Source: Glaciecola amylolytica (GTDB taxonomy: Bacteria; Bacteroidota; Bacteroidia; Flavobacteriales_D; Crocinitomicaceae). From it: a DNA stretch of 64,000 nucleotides. Where the stretch lies: assembly GCA_003856375.1 (NCBI GenBank), contig CP034120.1, positions 3,715,501 to 3,779,500 on the forward strand. Reading direction: 5' to 3'. Positions 15,051-24,396 of the stretch are shown one piece after another. The notes beneath the pieces are model-generated. The model was not told the origin of the DNA. It ran no database searches and saw nothing but the letters and a program-made list of their open reading frames with translations. Position numbers and translations under genes: made by a program. Positions within the stretch are counted from its first letter, which is position 1, and each line of letters begins with the position of its first letter.

Positions 15051-15442
15051 TTCACCCTGAATTTCTTTAACCACTCAACCGCACCGTCTTCATCTGAAAA
15101 CAACCTGGTCGGAACTGCGGGTTTGTTAATTCCAAGGAAAAAATTCCCTACCACTTTACTCACGGAAGAATCAATCAGAATGGCAAACGCCAGAGTGTTT
15201 GTTTTTCGTCCGTTGGTAGTAAAGAAATTTCGTGCATCCCGTGTGATGGATTTGATTCCTCTTGCATCAATCAGCAAAGGGAATTTTCTGTCGACATAAA
15301 AACTATTCACTACAAGAGAGTTTGCCTGCGCATCTTCCAGTACTACTTCCGAGCCGGGTTTTACTTTTGTTCTGGCTATTCCGTCTTCACCCATCCAGGT
15401 GAAATAACATCTTAAGGAATGTGCGTTTTCGGGGATGTTCAT
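15047..15442 (-). CDS. DUF7793/STAS-SEC14-like protein, partner of the kinase
   Basis: A 131-residue cytoplasmic protein. The pattern [20 protein letters not shown], followed by [21 protein letters not shown] and [14 protein letters not shown], matches the Bacteroidota DUF7793 group with a STAS/SpoIIAA-like fold. Such domains usually bind partners or nucleotides rather than catalyse. It overlaps the histidine kinase gene by four bases, so the two are probably made in fixed ratio and work together. The assignment is from pattern memory and moderately sure. Confidence 0.65.
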   Translation of the reverse strand: MNIPENAHSLRCYFTWMGEDGIARTKVKPGSEVVLEDAQANSLVVNSFYVDRKFPLLIDARGIKSITRDARNFFTTNGRKTNTLAFAILIDSSVSKVVGNFFLGINKPAVPTRLFSDEDGAVEWLKKFRVK

Positions 15443-15531
15443 TCTATTACTTTAACACAAATGTAGGATAATTCTTTATTTTCTTTGAAGCGTGATTTGC
15501 CAACCTGACCCCAGGTATTGTTCCCTGAAAT

Positions 15532-15571
15532 AAAAGAGTCGGGGCGAAAAATTTTTCACCCCGACTCTTTT
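15532..15571 (-). terminator. Intrinsic terminator after mreB
   Basis: A 13-pair stem (AAAAGAGTCGGGG at 15532-15544 with CCCCGACTCTTTT at 15559-15571) encloses an A/T loop. A/T runs on both sides make it bidirectional. It lies 22 bases after the mreB stop. Confidence 0.85.
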
Positions 15572-15592
15572 GCTTTTTATTCTTAATGTGTC

Positions 15593-16618
15593 TTAATCTT
15601 TGATCAGGAACTGGAAACGATCCAGGTTCTTCAATGCGATACTTGTTCCGCGTGCTACAGCTCTCAACGGATCTTCTGCAATGTGAACCGGCAACTTTGT
15701 TTTCTCATTGATTCTGCGATCCAAACCTCGAAGCATAGAACCACCACCAGCAAGATAGATTCCTGTTTTGTAGATATCCGCCGAAAGTTCCGGTGGAGTC
15801 TGCTCAAGGGCACTTAAAATCGCTTCTTCGATCTTAGAGATCGTTTTATCCAAAGCATGTGCAACTTCAGAATACGTAATGATGATTTCTTTTGGAATAC
15901 CTGTCATTAAATCGCGGCCACGAACAGCGTAATCTGCCGGTGGATTCTCCAATTCAGGCAAAGCTGCTCCAACTTCAATTTTAATTTGTTCTGCTGTGCG
16001 CTCTCCAACCAAAATGTTGTGCTGACGACGCATGTACTCTTCGATGTCGGATGTGAAATCATCACCCGCAATACGGATGGATTTATCACAGACAATACCT
16101 CCCAATGCAATGACTGCAATTTCGGAAGTACCACCACCGATATCAATGATCATGTTTCCCATCGGCTCTTCCACATCGATACCAATACCGATTGCAGCAG
16201 CCATTGGCTCATGAATCAAATAAACTTCTTTTGCTCCTGCGTGTTCTGCAGAGTCACGTACCGCACGTTTCTCTACCTCTGTAATTCCCGAAGGAATACA
16301 AATCACCATTCGCAATGTAGGATTGAACATTTTTCTTCCCGGATTAATCATTTTGATAAACCCGCGGATCATCTGTTCAGCACTTTGGAAATCTGCAATC
16401 ACCCCATCTTTCAAGGGTCTGACTGTTTCAATTAATTTGTGTGTTTTACCGTGCATTTGTTGTGCCTTCTTACCGATGGCCACAACTTTACCCGTTTGAA
16501 TATCTTTTGCTACGATTGAAGGTTCATCTACCACTACTTTGTCATTCATAATGATCAGTGTGTTTGCAGTACCTAAGTCAATAGCAATTTCTTGTGTCAG
16601 AAAATTAAACAATCCCAT
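15593..16618 (-). CDS. mreB: Rod shape-determining protein MreB
   Basis: Actin-like ATPase that forms membrane-bound filaments guiding wall elongation. The 341-residue protein shows phosphate-1 IDLGTANTLI (14-23), phosphate-2 MIIDIGGGTSEIAVI and the adenosine motif YLAGGGSMLRGLD. The N-terminal MGLFNFLTQEI is the membrane-binding end. An AAGGAG ribosome site lies about 8 bases upstream, unusually strong for this phylum. Unlike in many bacteria it is not next to mreCD, which lies at 28.9-30.2 kb. Confidence 0.97.
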   Translation of the reverse strand: MGLFNFLTQEIAIDLGTANTLIIMNDKVVVDEPSIVAKDIQTGKVVAIGKKAQQMHGKTHKLIETVRPLKDGVIADFQSAEQMIRGFIKMINPGRKMFNPTLRMVICIPSGITEVEKRAVRDSAEHAGAKEVYLIHEPMAAAIGIGIDVEEPMGNMIIDIGGGTSEIAVIALGGIVCDKSIRIAGDDFTSDIEEYMRRQHNILVGERTAEQIKIEVGAALPELENPPADYAVRGRDLMTGIPKEIIITYSEVAHALDKTISKIEEAILSALEQTPPELSADIYKTGIYLAGGGSMLRGLDRRINEKTKLPVHIAEDPLRAVARGTSIALKNLDRFQFLIKD

Positions 16619-16675
16619 CTAGCGCGCTCCTTTTTGCGTTTGCTCCCTTTATTCGTATATTCTAGGAAATTGTTA

Positions 16676-16683
16676 CAAAATTA
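16676..16683 (-). promoter_or_regulatory. Putative mreB promoter (-7 box)
   Basis: TAATTTTG on the minus strand is a perfect TAnnTTTG box 57 bases before the mreB ATG. No clear TTG lies at the 19-base distance. Confidence 0.4.
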
Positions 16684-16796
16684 GGTTAAATAATCGAAAT
16701 AAACTTAAAAGTATATTCGAATTTGCAGAAAGAAATAAGTATTTCAACAGATTGAATTTGAAATCAATCAAAGTTTCTCAAAAACAAGGTAAAACC

Positions 16797-16834
16797 AGTG
16801 GGGGTGAAAAATTTTCCGCCCCCACTTTTTATGA
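16797..16834 (-). terminator. Intrinsic terminator after the secreted protein gene
   Basis: AGTGGGGG (16797-16804) pairs with CCCCCACT around a loop TGAAAAATTTTCCG almost identical to the loop of the mreB terminator. A T-run follows on the plus side and a T-rich stretch on the minus side. Confidence 0.75.
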
Positions 16835-16838
16835 TTTT

Positions 16839-18059
16839 TTAATTGATTATTTTTTCGGTCGAACCGTCATCGTAAACGTAGATAACCAATCCTTTTTCAG
16901 ACTCAGAAACTTCCTGTCCTAACAAGTTTACGACCTTCAGCAGCTTTTCTGATTTCAAGCGGTTATCGATCGAAACAATCGTCGGATAAGAGCGCGTTTG
17001 TCCGTTAAGGTCAACTTGTCTGATCCGGTAATAATTGACCGCATTGCGTACATACGTGTAGTGATTGATCGCGTAATCGATCCGGGATTCACTGTTTCCT
17101 GCTCCGTCAATTGCATCGATTTTGCTCCACGAACTATTTTCGGAAGGAGTTGTCGTCCATTCTACTTCAAAATAATCGTTATTCAATTCTGCTTCGGTCG
17201 ACCAATTAAGCATGTTTGCATTTCCGGAATAGCTTCCGGTGAAGCCTGCCATTTCTACGGGCAAAACAACCGGTGTGCATCCCACAACTGCTGTTGTAGC
17301 ATTTCCTGACCAGTTAAAATCAAACGTATAACCGATTCCCGATGAGCTGTAATTATCGATCAATAAGATGTAGACCTGATTTGCGTTTACATTCAAGGCA
17401 TTGATCCATCTGTTTCCATCTTCATCTTCGCTATTGCCTGATTCTCCGGCACGCATTCCCGTAGAACCATTTCCCTGAGCATACGAACAACGAACCGGAC
17501 CATTTACCGGCGGACAGTTTGCACTTGCATTGGAAGCTGTGAAAGGTCCCCAAACGGCAAAATCATAATCGGATCCCGAATTCGGGTTAATTCTGAAGGA
17601 AAGTGAACCGGCTGCCTGAATATTGATATAATACCAGGACGATTGGTGTTCGCTTCTCAGACATCCGCTGTTTGTGTTGTTCAATTCCTGGATTCCAAAA
17701 CCGGAGCTGTTTCCCGGAAGCGAAGATCCGCTGCAAATTTGTTCGGCTGTTCCGCAATTTGTTCCTCCGGCCTTTTCAATCATTTGTGTCTGACCTTTCG
17801 ATCGAACTACACTTCCGGCAGGAATTCCGATAATACGGGCAATTGAATCAACAAAACGGATTGAGTAGTTGATAGCAGTACTGAAGGAAATCAGATTGTC
17901 TTCAACGAACCGGTTGTACGTATTGGGAATGTGATTCTCGATAGCTGTCAGGAAGGTTTTATTTCCCGCTTGAGGTGAGTTCAATTCAATTTTGTACTGA
18001 TTCTGTGCAAGTAGCGGACAGGTTGATACAGTTAGCAAAGCTAATAACGCAAGTTTCAT
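16839..18059 (-). CDS. Secreted T9SS-type surface protein
   Basis: A 406-residue exported protein: signal peptide 1-18 (MKLALLALLTVS to LAQ), then a Cys-containing module (about 95-255: CGTAEQIC, YYINIQAAGSLSFRINPNSGSDYDFAVWGPF) recurrent in Bacteroidota surface proteins, and a Fn3-like region (PVEMAGFTGSYSGN through YYRIRQVDLNGQT). It ends with a short type-A-like sorting tail (LLKVVNLLGQEVSESEKGLVIYVYDDGST). The tail is typical of proteins carried by the type IX system and attached to the surface. No catalytic domain is recognised. It is flanked by a terminator and its own promoter, so it is probably a single-gene unit. Confidence 0.78.
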   Translation of the reverse strand: MKLALLALLTVSTCPLLAQNQYKIELNSPQAGNKTFLTAIENHIPNTYNRFVEDNLISFSTAINYSIRFVDSIARIIGIPAGSVVRSKGQTQMIEKAGGTNCGTAEQICSGSSLPGNSSGFGIQELNNTNSGCLRSEHQSSWYYINIQAAGSLSFRINPNSGSDYDFAVWGPFTASNASANCPPVNGPVRCSYAQGNGSTGMRAGESGNSEDEDGNRWINALNVNANQVYILLIDNYSSSGIGYTFDFNWSGNATTAVVGCTPVVLPVEMAGFTGSYSGNANMLNWSTEAELNNDYFEVEWTTTPSENSSWSKIDAIDGAGNSESRIDYAINHYTYVRNAVNYYRIRQVDLNGQTRSYPTIVSIDNRLKSEKLLKVVNLLGQEVSESEKGLVIYVYDDGSTEKIIN

Positions 18060-18091
18060 ATATTTTAAGTTGTAATACTCTTATTTACGCG

Positions 18092-18099
18092 CAAAATTA
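18092..18099 (-). promoter_or_regulatory. Putative promoter of the secreted protein gene (-7 box)
   Basis: TAATTTTGC on the minus strand matches TAnnTTTGC, 33 bases before the ATG. No TTG at the ideal distance. Confidence 0.4.
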
Positions 18100-18273
18100 G
18101 AACTCAGATTTTGTACTTGCCACTTTAAATTGTCAAAAGAAACGTTTGAGGGGTTTCATTGTTCAAAAAGGGGCTTAGAACTAAAATTAAAGGCTTAATT
18201 AAAAACGCTGTTTATCAGTGTCATCAAGGGTTTTATGAAGCTTTCGTTAAAAAAACTAAAAACCAATGTGACC

Positions 18274-18302
18274 AAAACAAAAAGGGAGCCGAAAAGCCCC
18301 CT
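18274..18302 (-). terminator. Intrinsic terminator of purH
   Basis: On the minus strand AGGGGGC-TTTTCG-GCTCCCT folds with one mismatch and is followed by TTTTTGTTTT. It lies 24 bases after the purH stop. Confidence 0.8.
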
Positions 18303-18325
18303 CTTCCGTTCTGTATATTTTCTGA

Positions 18326-19858
18326 TTAATGCTTAAAGTGTCTGTTTCCTGTAAACACCATCGCAACTCCATGCTCGTTACAGTAATCAATCGACAATTC
18401 ATCTTTGATAGATCCTCCCGGTTGAACAACTGCTGTTATTCCGGCAAGATGTGCAATTTCCACACAATCCGGGAACGGGAAGAAAGCATCTGAAGACATC
18501 ACTGCCCCTTTCAGGTCGAAACCAAACGAATTTGCTTTCTCAATTGCCTGACGCAATGCATCAACCCGGGATGTTTGTCCGGTTCCGCTTGCGATCAATT
18601 GTCCGTTCTTCGCCAAAACGATTGTATTTGATTTGGTATGTTTCACCAATTTGTTGGCAAAAATCAAATCCTCCACTTCCTGTGCTGTAGGAACTGTTTT
18701 TGTTTTCGGTTCAAAGTTAGCCGCTGTTTCCGAAAGCATGTCTTTGTCCTGCTCCAAAACACCGTTTAAAAGGGTTCTGAACTGACGTTTCGGCAATTCT
18801 ACCTGCTTTTGAATCAATAAGATTCGGTTTTTCTTGCTTTTCAGAATTTCTTCCGCATCTGCATCAAATCCGGGAGCAATCACTACTTCACAAAACAGAT
18901 CATTGATCAAAGCTGCTGTTTCAGCATCGATTTTTCTGTTTGCAATCAAGATTCCACCGAAAGCAGAAGTCGGATCTCCAGCCAATGCATCTGCGTAAGC
19001 CTGCGCCAAAGTTGGGCGAGTTGCCAAACCACATGCGTTGTTATGCTTCAAAATAGCAAAAGTCGGATCGTTCTTTTCAAACTCAGCCATCAATTGCACA
19101 GCTGCGTCTACATCCAACAAATTATTATAGGAAAGTTCTTTTCCGTGAATCTGGTCAAACATCGCAGCAAAATCTCCGTGGAACCATCCTTTTTGATGTG
19201 GATTTTCTCCGTAGCGAAGTGATTGACTCTGTAAAATACTTTGTTTGAAAACCGGAGTTTCTTCTCCTTCATTAAAGTAATTAAAGATATGCGTGTCGTA
19301 GTGAGACGATACCATAAATGCCGATTTTGCAAACCGCTTTCTCTGCTCCAGGCTTGTTGATGCTCCCTGAGCATTCAAGATAGCAAGGAAATCTGCATAT
19401 TGATTGACAGAAGGAATGATCACTACATCGTTGTAATTTTTAGCAGCTGCACGAATCAAAGAGATTCCACCGATATCGATTTTCTCGATGATCGATTGAT
19501 GCTCCGCTCCGGAAGCAACTGTTTCTTCGAAAGGATACAAATCCACAATCACCAAATCAATGGTCGGGATGTTGAATTCTTTTGCCTGATCCAAATCTCC
19601 CTGAAGATTTCTTCTGTGAAGAATTCCTCCAAAAATAGCAGGATGCAATGTTTTTACACGTCCTCCGAAAATTTCAGGATATGAAGTCATGGACTCAACA
19701 GGAATCACAGGAATTCCCAAACCTTCGATAAACGTTTGAGTACCTCCGGTAGAATAAATTGTCACATTTTCTTCATGCAATTTACGTACGATCGGCTCCA
19801 AACCATCTTTGTAATAAACTGAAATTAAAGCTCCTGTAATTTTCTTTGCGTTTTCCAT
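18326..19858 (-). CDS. purH: Bifunctional AICAR formyltransferase / IMP cyclohydrolase
   Basis: Catalyses the last two steps of IMP synthesis. The 510-residue protein has an N-terminal MGS-like cyclohydrolase domain (about 1-190; YSTGGT, GGRVKTLHPAIFGGIL) and a C-terminal AICAR formyltransferase domain (about 195-510) with the catalytic Lys-His pair in LKHNNACGLA and SDAFFPFPD. Length and motifs are complete. A GAAGGAG ribosome site precedes the start and a good promoter lies 42 bases upstream. Monocistronic. Confidence 0.97.
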   Translation of the reverse strand: MENAKKITGALISVYYKDGLEPIVRKLHEENVTIYSTGGTQTFIEGLGIPVIPVESMTSYPEIFGGRVKTLHPAIFGGILHRRNLQGDLDQAKEFNIPTIDLVIVDLYPFEETVASGAEHQSIIEKIDIGGISLIRAAAKNYNDVVIIPSVNQYADFLAILNAQGASTSLEQRKRFAKSAFMVSSHYDTHIFNYFNEGEETPVFKQSILQSQSLRYGENPHQKGWFHGDFAAMFDQIHGKELSYNNLLDVDAAVQLMAEFEKNDPTFAILKHNNACGLATRPTLAQAYADALAGDPTSAFGGILIANRKIDAETAALINDLFCEVVIAPGFDADAEEILKSKKNRILLIQKQVELPKRQFRTLLNGVLEQDKDMLSETAANFEPKTKTVPTAQEVEDLIFANKLVKHTKSNTIVLAKNGQLIASGTGQTSRVDALRQAIEKANSFGFDLKGAVMSSDAFFPFPDCVEIAHLAGITAVVQPGGSIKDELSIDYCNEHGVAMVFTGNRHFKH

Positions 19859-19899
19859 ATTTCGACTTTACTCCTTCAAACCAACCTGATTCGAGGGCG

Positions 19900-19907
19900 C
19901 AAAAGTA
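19900..19907 (-). promoter_or_regulatory. Putative purH promoter (-7 box)
   Basis: TACTTTTGC on the minus strand is a perfect TAnnTTTGC box about 42 bases before the purH ATG. The region 19 bases upstream reads GTTTTC rather than TTTG. Confidence 0.5.
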
Positions 19908-20043
19908 CAGTTTTTAAATGGAAAACCGTTGTAGTTTGTTGAGAATTAAATACCATGACGTTTGTTTTTCATCACAGAGACCTGCTTTTTTAATTGAAAA
20001 GGGGGAAATACAAATCAGCTTAAAATGTAGTTCTCCCTTGTCA

Positions 20044-20061
20044 TTCCGATAGCTATCGGAA
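20044..20061. repeat. 18-base palindrome, member of a GCTATCGG repeat group
   Basis: TTCCGATAGCTATCGGAA is a perfect palindrome downstream of the PorP/SprF gene. Its context TGTC...GCTATCGG...CTCAATG recurs imperfectly at 2511-2543, and GCTATCGGGA recurs near 49727. The 15-base string AGTTCTCCCTTGTCA just before it (20029-20043) is repeated exactly at 25570-25584. Confidence 0.5.
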
Positions 20062-20091
20062 CTCAATGGTACATTCTCCATTCACATTGAA

Positions 20092-21135
20092 TTATCTGAA
20101 TCCTTTTCTTCTCGTTTTAAACAGAGCGGTATTCAGATTCGTGTAGCTCAAAGAAAGTTCCAGACTTCCTCCTTTATATCCATATCTCAAAGCAGACAAT
20201 GTAATATCGTATGAAACTCCGAAGTGGAATCCCCGCCAATCAATCTGCATTGTAGGAGAAATAGCATCTTTCAAACGGGTATAAACTCCCAGTCCTATAA
20301 ATGCATCCTGATTCAAACCGGTGATCTTACCACCGTCCTGAAAACGTCTTCTCAAAATCAATCCCAAAATCGACTCGTAGTGTCCGCCCTGGACAAATTG
20401 TGCAAATTGCGCATCAAATGCCAGTTTCGAATTGGGAATATCCATCGAGTACTTCAGCATTCCGACATATTTTCTTGCCAACTGCTCTTCCGAACCGGAA
20501 CGGTATTTTAAGGTTGGGCCATTCAAATGATATCCGGCAAATCCAACCTGAATTTTCATGTCGTTATTTCTTGCAAAGGTGCTTTGACCGCCATCAAACT
20601 GATAGAAAATTCCCGCAGAAGCATCCATATATACAAACGAACTCAAGCTTCCGGTTTCACCGCTCAAAATCTTCGGGTCATACGCTCCGTTTCCGTTCCA
20701 CTGCGAATCATAAATCAGGCGGGACATATTTCCCGAACGATTCCCGATTCCGCCCTGAATTCCGAGAGACAACTGACTTCCGTTTCCTACCGGAAGAATT
20801 CCGGAAATGGTCAGCGACCCGGTTTGCAAACCGTAGCCCGAATTTCCCGCAATATCATTGTAGAACTGGATTCCTGCTCCGAGATGTGCTTTCGGATTCC
20901 GGTCACTTTTAAAGAAATTGGCATCTGCCGTAACACCCGTGGTCATGTAAGTTGTTCCACCCGCTAACCATTGATTTCTGTGCTGAACCGCCACGCGTTC
21001 CCAACCATCATACACTCCGACAGCTCCCGGATTCAACAAATTCGGGGCCTGAAGAATCTGAGTAACATGAAAATCCTGAGCACTTGCCGACAAAGCAGTC
21101 AGAAACACAAGCGCTGTTATACTTCTTCTTCTCAT
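20092..21135 (-). CDS. PorP/SprF family type IX secretion membrane protein
   Basis: A 347-residue outer-membrane protein with a signal peptide (residues 1-19, ending SASAQ). The N-terminal sequence DFHVTQILQAPNLLNPGAVGVYDGWERVAVQHRNQW is typical of PorP/SprF, and the rest is beta-strand rich. Members help secrete or tether proteins with type B C-terminal domains, and many are encoded directly beside their cargo. Here the start lies 2 bases after the stop of the CotH/thrombospondin-repeat cargo gene, so the two form one operon and a likely cargo-anchor pair. Confidence 0.9.
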   Translation of the reverse strand: MRRRSITALVFLTALSASAQDFHVTQILQAPNLLNPGAVGVYDGWERVAVQHRNQWLAGGTTYMTTGVTADANFFKSDRNPKAHLGAGIQFYNDIAGNSGYGLQTGSLTISGILPVGNGSQLSLGIQGGIGNRSGNMSRLIYDSQWNGNGAYDPKILSGETGSLSSFVYMDASAGIFYQFDGGQSTFARNNDMKIQVGFAGYHLNGPTLKYRSGSEEQLARKYVGMLKYSMDIPNSKLAFDAQFAQFVQGGHYESILGLILRRRFQDGGKITGLNQDAFIGLGVYTRLKDAISPTMQIDWRGFHFGVSYDITLSALRYGYKGGSLELSLSYTNLNTALFKTRRKGFR

Positions 21136-21137
21136 GG

Positions 21138-24100
21138 TTATCTTGTTACAGTTACGTTGCCTGTGTAAGTCTCTTTTTTACCATCCGTAAAGACAACAGT
21201 TGCCTGATATGCATACACACCTGTATTGATCTTCACTCCGTTAAAAATTCCATCCCATTTAAAGTTGGGATCGGAACTTACAACCATTCTATTTCCCCAA
21301 CGATCATATAAGTACCAGGTAAATGAAGCTACATCACGACCAACACGCGGCGCTAAATAGTCATTCAATCCGTCACCGTTCGGTGAAAATGCAGTAGGCA
21401 TGTGGAATCCTAAGAAACAGTTTTCTCCTACCGGATTCGGATCACATGAATCCAAAGGATCTGTTCCGTTTGTAACCTCATCACCGTCATTGATTCCGTC
21501 GCCGTCTGTATCCGGGTTATTCGGATCGGTTCCATACAATGCTTCGGTTCCATCTAAAATTCCGTCACCATCCGTATCAACATTACATTGTGGTGTAGCA
21601 TTCGGCGGATCACACGGATCTAATGGATTGGTTCCGTTTGTAAGTTCAGCCCCGTCATTGATTCCATCGCCGTCCGTATCCGGATTCGTTGGATTGGTTC
21701 CTGCTCCTGTTTCCTGGGTATTTGTTAAACCGTCACCGTCCTGATCACAAGGTCCGGCATTCGGATTCGGGATACATGGATCCGGATTTGCCGGATCTGT
21801 TTCATCCATCACACCGTCACCATCCGCATCTACAATGCTTGAATCCAAGGCATCAATGATTCCGTCACCATCTGCATCCAGAGGATTTGTAGGGTCGGCA
21901 CCTATTTCTGCACAATCGTTTTCACCGTCACCATCTGTATCCGGATTATTCGGATCGGTTCCTGCTGTAATCTCGTCCACGTTCAGACAACCGTCACCGT
22001 CCACATCCGGATTATCCGAAATGAAGACCGCTGTAATGGTAACCGGGGCGACAATATCCATCGAGTTTGTATCCTGCGTGGTTGCCAAAGCTAAAGTATT
22101 GGCTGTGTGTTCCCAATGCGAGAATACGTATCCGGTGAGCGGCCTGGCGATTAAATTCGTTTGAATTCCGCCAAAATAGTTTGCATTCCACGGATAGGTA
22201 GGAGCCCAAATCGAATTCACTTTTACTTCTCCTGAATTTGCCGGACTCACCGTCACAACAACCGCATTCGGTCCCGTAACCTGATAACAATCCGTCAATC
22301 CCTGATTCAATGCCGTACAACGCAAATCGATGAAATCCCGCATTGCCTGTACATTTGCCTGCCATCCTGCAACAGTGCCTCCCCATCTGGTACAATGCAT
22401 CGCCATTTCAGGCGCAATCTGATTCACCATACTGTCCAGTAATGCATTCATATACGGACAAGAGAAATGCGTATTCACCAAATCGATGTATCTGGAAATA
22501 TAATATTGCTCAACAACCGGATTTTCGTTTATCAGCTTTTGGATAATATTGGTATGTCCCTGATTTCCGGGATTCGGGAGGTTTTCCACGTTACACGGAT
22601 CTGCATTGGCACTCGGATCGGGAATGTTTGTAAAATTGATGTAATGCCCGAAACAAGCATCCATATCCCAAAGCGTATAACGCCATTTCTTTTTAGATCC
22701 GTTCGGATCCATTCCGCGCCACCAGCCCGTGTTCCAGTTCAACCAATCCTGACTGACGATGTATGAGTTTAAAACAAAGTAATCTACCAAAGATTCCCAA
22801 TTCAACTGACTATCTACATATGCGAAATTGGTAGCAACTCCCATATTGTTGGCGTTGATATAAGCTCTCAATGCATTCCAGCTTGTCAATGCATTCGGAG
22901 CACCGTATTCTTCCCAGGTAGCTCCCCAGGTTTTAAGGTATTGCAAGTTGAATTTATCCTGATTGGAGTAATGCTTGGTAAAGTCATGATCATCCACTTT
23001 TTCGCGCAATTCATAAACTCCCCAGTATTGCCCGTTTAAATAAACAACACATGGTCTCCAGGTACGTTCATCCAATTTCAGGTCTGCGCGCTGAGACAAG
23101 GTATGAACGAAAGCATCGCGGATGTGTGCTCCTCCTGTTTCAAACGGATAGTTGTCACTTGCAGCAGGTTTTAAAATTAAACGTTGAAATTTATCCCGGT
23201 TTTTTGTCGGGAAAATCTGATGATCGATCTCGTGATTGTATCCGTATTGATCTCTCATGATAAAATCGAAACCTCTTTGCGGATAAGCCCAGGAATCGTT
23301 TCCGTGTTTGTTAAACTGACCTTCTCCTTTATCTGCAAAAGACTTGTCTGCCTCCCACAATTCAAAAAATCCCTGTGGTTCTATTTGTGTTCCTGCCAAC
23401 AATGTTGCTACAGAATTAGGTCCTGCACCTCCAATAGATACTACCGGAACCGTATGATTCACATTAATGAAATACGTTCCCGACATGTTGAAACTCGGTT
23501 CGTTTGTGGAGAATGCTTTTGCACGCAGCACTTTTGTAGTAGCAATCGAAACCGGACCTGCATATAAAGTAGATGCCGCTGTTGGCTCTGAACCATCTGT
23601 TGTATAACGGATCGTTGAACCGACATCCGGGCAAGTGATTGTGATATTCTGAGTTGCTGCATAAAATCCTGGTGCTACACTAAATACGGGTGTAGAAGTG
23701 TAAAAATTGATTCCTCCGGTATTTGACGCTCCGGGTGTCGGAGTCAAAAACAATTTCCAGGTTGCGGCCCCATTTGTTTGGCGGCCGATGGAATGATTTT
23801 GCTTGGTCATTTGTGTGAACTCAATAAAATCTACCGTAACACCTCCGGGGCTCGTTAAAATAAACCATTCATTGGATGTTTGCGCCAGGTTAAAATTCGG
23901 ATGCAGTTCATTTCCTGAAACCAGTCCTCTTCCGCTGCAATAAACCATTTTATAGCCATTGGCTGGGATTGATCCCGATGGAATCTGCCATTTCTGGGGA
24001 TTATTATCGTTGTCTGATAAATAATATCCGGTTAGATCCACAGCTGCGGCTCCGGTATTATATAATTCGATCCAATCCTCGCGTTCCCCGAAAGCGTCCA

Positions 24101-24218
24101 TTGGACCGTTCATGTTGGAGCAGGAGTATTCATTGATCACTACTTGAGCCGTTGCGTTTTTTAGCGTGAATAGCAACAACACAAAACAAGCTGTTTTAAA
24201 GAGAGGTAGCAATTTCAT
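21138..24218 (-). CDS. CotH kinase-family secreted protein with lamin-tail, TSP3 repeats and type B T9SS C-terminus
   Basis: A 1026-residue modular exported protein. Order: signal peptide (1-24); lamin-tail domain (about 25-165, [10 protein letters not shown]...[10 protein letters not shown]); chitobiase-type C-terminal Ig domain (about 180-250, [13 protein letters not shown]); CotH domain (about 275-640) with [19 protein letters not shown] typical of CotH protein kinases; InlB-B-like segment (WEHTANT); at least six Ca2+-binding thrombospondin type 3 repeats ([10 protein letters not shown], about 735-934); and a gliding-associated type B domain ([13 protein letters not shown] to the end). CotH kinases phosphorylate secreted proteins in Bacillus, so a surface kinase role is plausible but untested. 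The adjoining PorP/SprF gene is its likely anchor. Confidence 0.88.
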   Translation of the reverse strand: MKLLPLFKTACFVLLLFTLKNATAQVVINEYSCSNMNGPMDAFGEREDWIELYNTGAAAVDLTGYYLSDNDNNPQKWQIPSGSIPANGYKMVYCSGRGLVSGNELHPNFNLAQTSNEWFILTSPGGVTVDFIEFTQMTKQNHSIGRQTNGAATWKLFLTPTPGASNTGGINFYTSTPVFSVAPGFYAATQNITITCPDVGSTIRYTTDGSEPTAASTLYAGPVSIATTKVLRAKAFSTNEPSFNMSGTYFINVNHTVPVVSIGGAGPNSVATLLAGTQIEPQGFFELWEADKSFADKGEGQFNKHGNDSWAYPQRGFDFIMRDQYGYNHEIDHQIFPTKNRDKFQRLILKPAASDNYPFETGGAHIRDAFVHTLSQRADLKLDERTWRPCVVYLNGQYWGVYELREKVDDHDFTKHYSNQDKFNLQYLKTWGATWEEYGAPNALTSWNALRAYINANNMGVATNFAYVDSQLNWESLVDYFVLNSYIVSQDWLNWNTGWWRGMDPNGSKKKWRYTLWDMDACFGHYINFTNIPDPSANADPCNVENLPNPGNQGHTNIIQKLINENPVVEQYYISRYIDLVNTHFSCPYMNALLDSMVNQIAPEMAMHCTRWGGTVAGWQANVQAMRDFIDLRCTALNQGLTDCYQVTGPNAVVVTVSPANSGEVKVNSIWAPTYPWNANYFGGIQTNLIARPLTGYVFSHWEHTANTLALATTQDTNSMDIVAPVTITAVFISDNPDVDGDGCLNVDEITAGTDPNNPDTDGDGENDCAEIGADPTNPLDADGDGIIDALDSSIVDADGDGVMDETDPANPDPCIPNPNAGPCDQDGDGLTNTQETGAGTNPTNPDTDGDGINDGAELTNGTNPLDPCDPPNATPQCNVDTDGDGILDGTEALYGTDPNNPDTDGDGINDGDEVTNGTDPLDSCDPNPVGENCFLGFHMPTAFSPNGDGLNDYLAPRVGRDVASFTWYLYDRWGNRMVVSSDPNFKWDGIFNGVKINTGVYAYQATVVFTDGKKETYTGNVTVTR
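21416..22013 (-). repeat. Coding repeats for thrombospondin type 3 modules
   Basis: Imperfect DNA repeats encode Asp-rich DxDGDG units inside the CotH-family gene. The best conserved block ([10 protein letters not shown] followed by NGT[ND]PLD) occurs twice almost identically at the protein level. Slippage or unequal exchange could change the repeat number. Confidence 0.75.
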
Positions 24219-24396
24219 GTGTAGTTTTCATTTAATAGTGCTTAAGATTACGAATCTTTTATGTTATAATCCAAACACTAGACGTAAAATTTCACGAAAA
24301 GTGGCTCAAAATTTCTTTTTTATTTCGCAATTCCTTATTACACGGGTAGTATTTGATTAAAATTCTCTTAATATTGTGAATCAATACACTAGACTA

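Noticed and set aside
14700-15299. A 199-codon plus-strand frame opposite the kinase and DUF7793 genes.
   Set aside because: It crosses two well-supported genes on the other strand and its translation has no recognisable domain or bias.
21416-22013. Repeats that could be mistaken for a CRISPR array.
   Set aside because: Unit lengths vary, the units are translated as DxDGDG calcium-binding modules, and no cas genes are present.
21400-22164. Long open frames on the plus strand opposite the TSP3 repeat region, with Pro/Ser-rich translations.
   Set aside because: They mirror the repetitive GAC/GAT/GGN codons of the CotH-family gene, lack starts with any ribosome site or promoter, and the minus-strand reading frame is a clear multi-domain protein.
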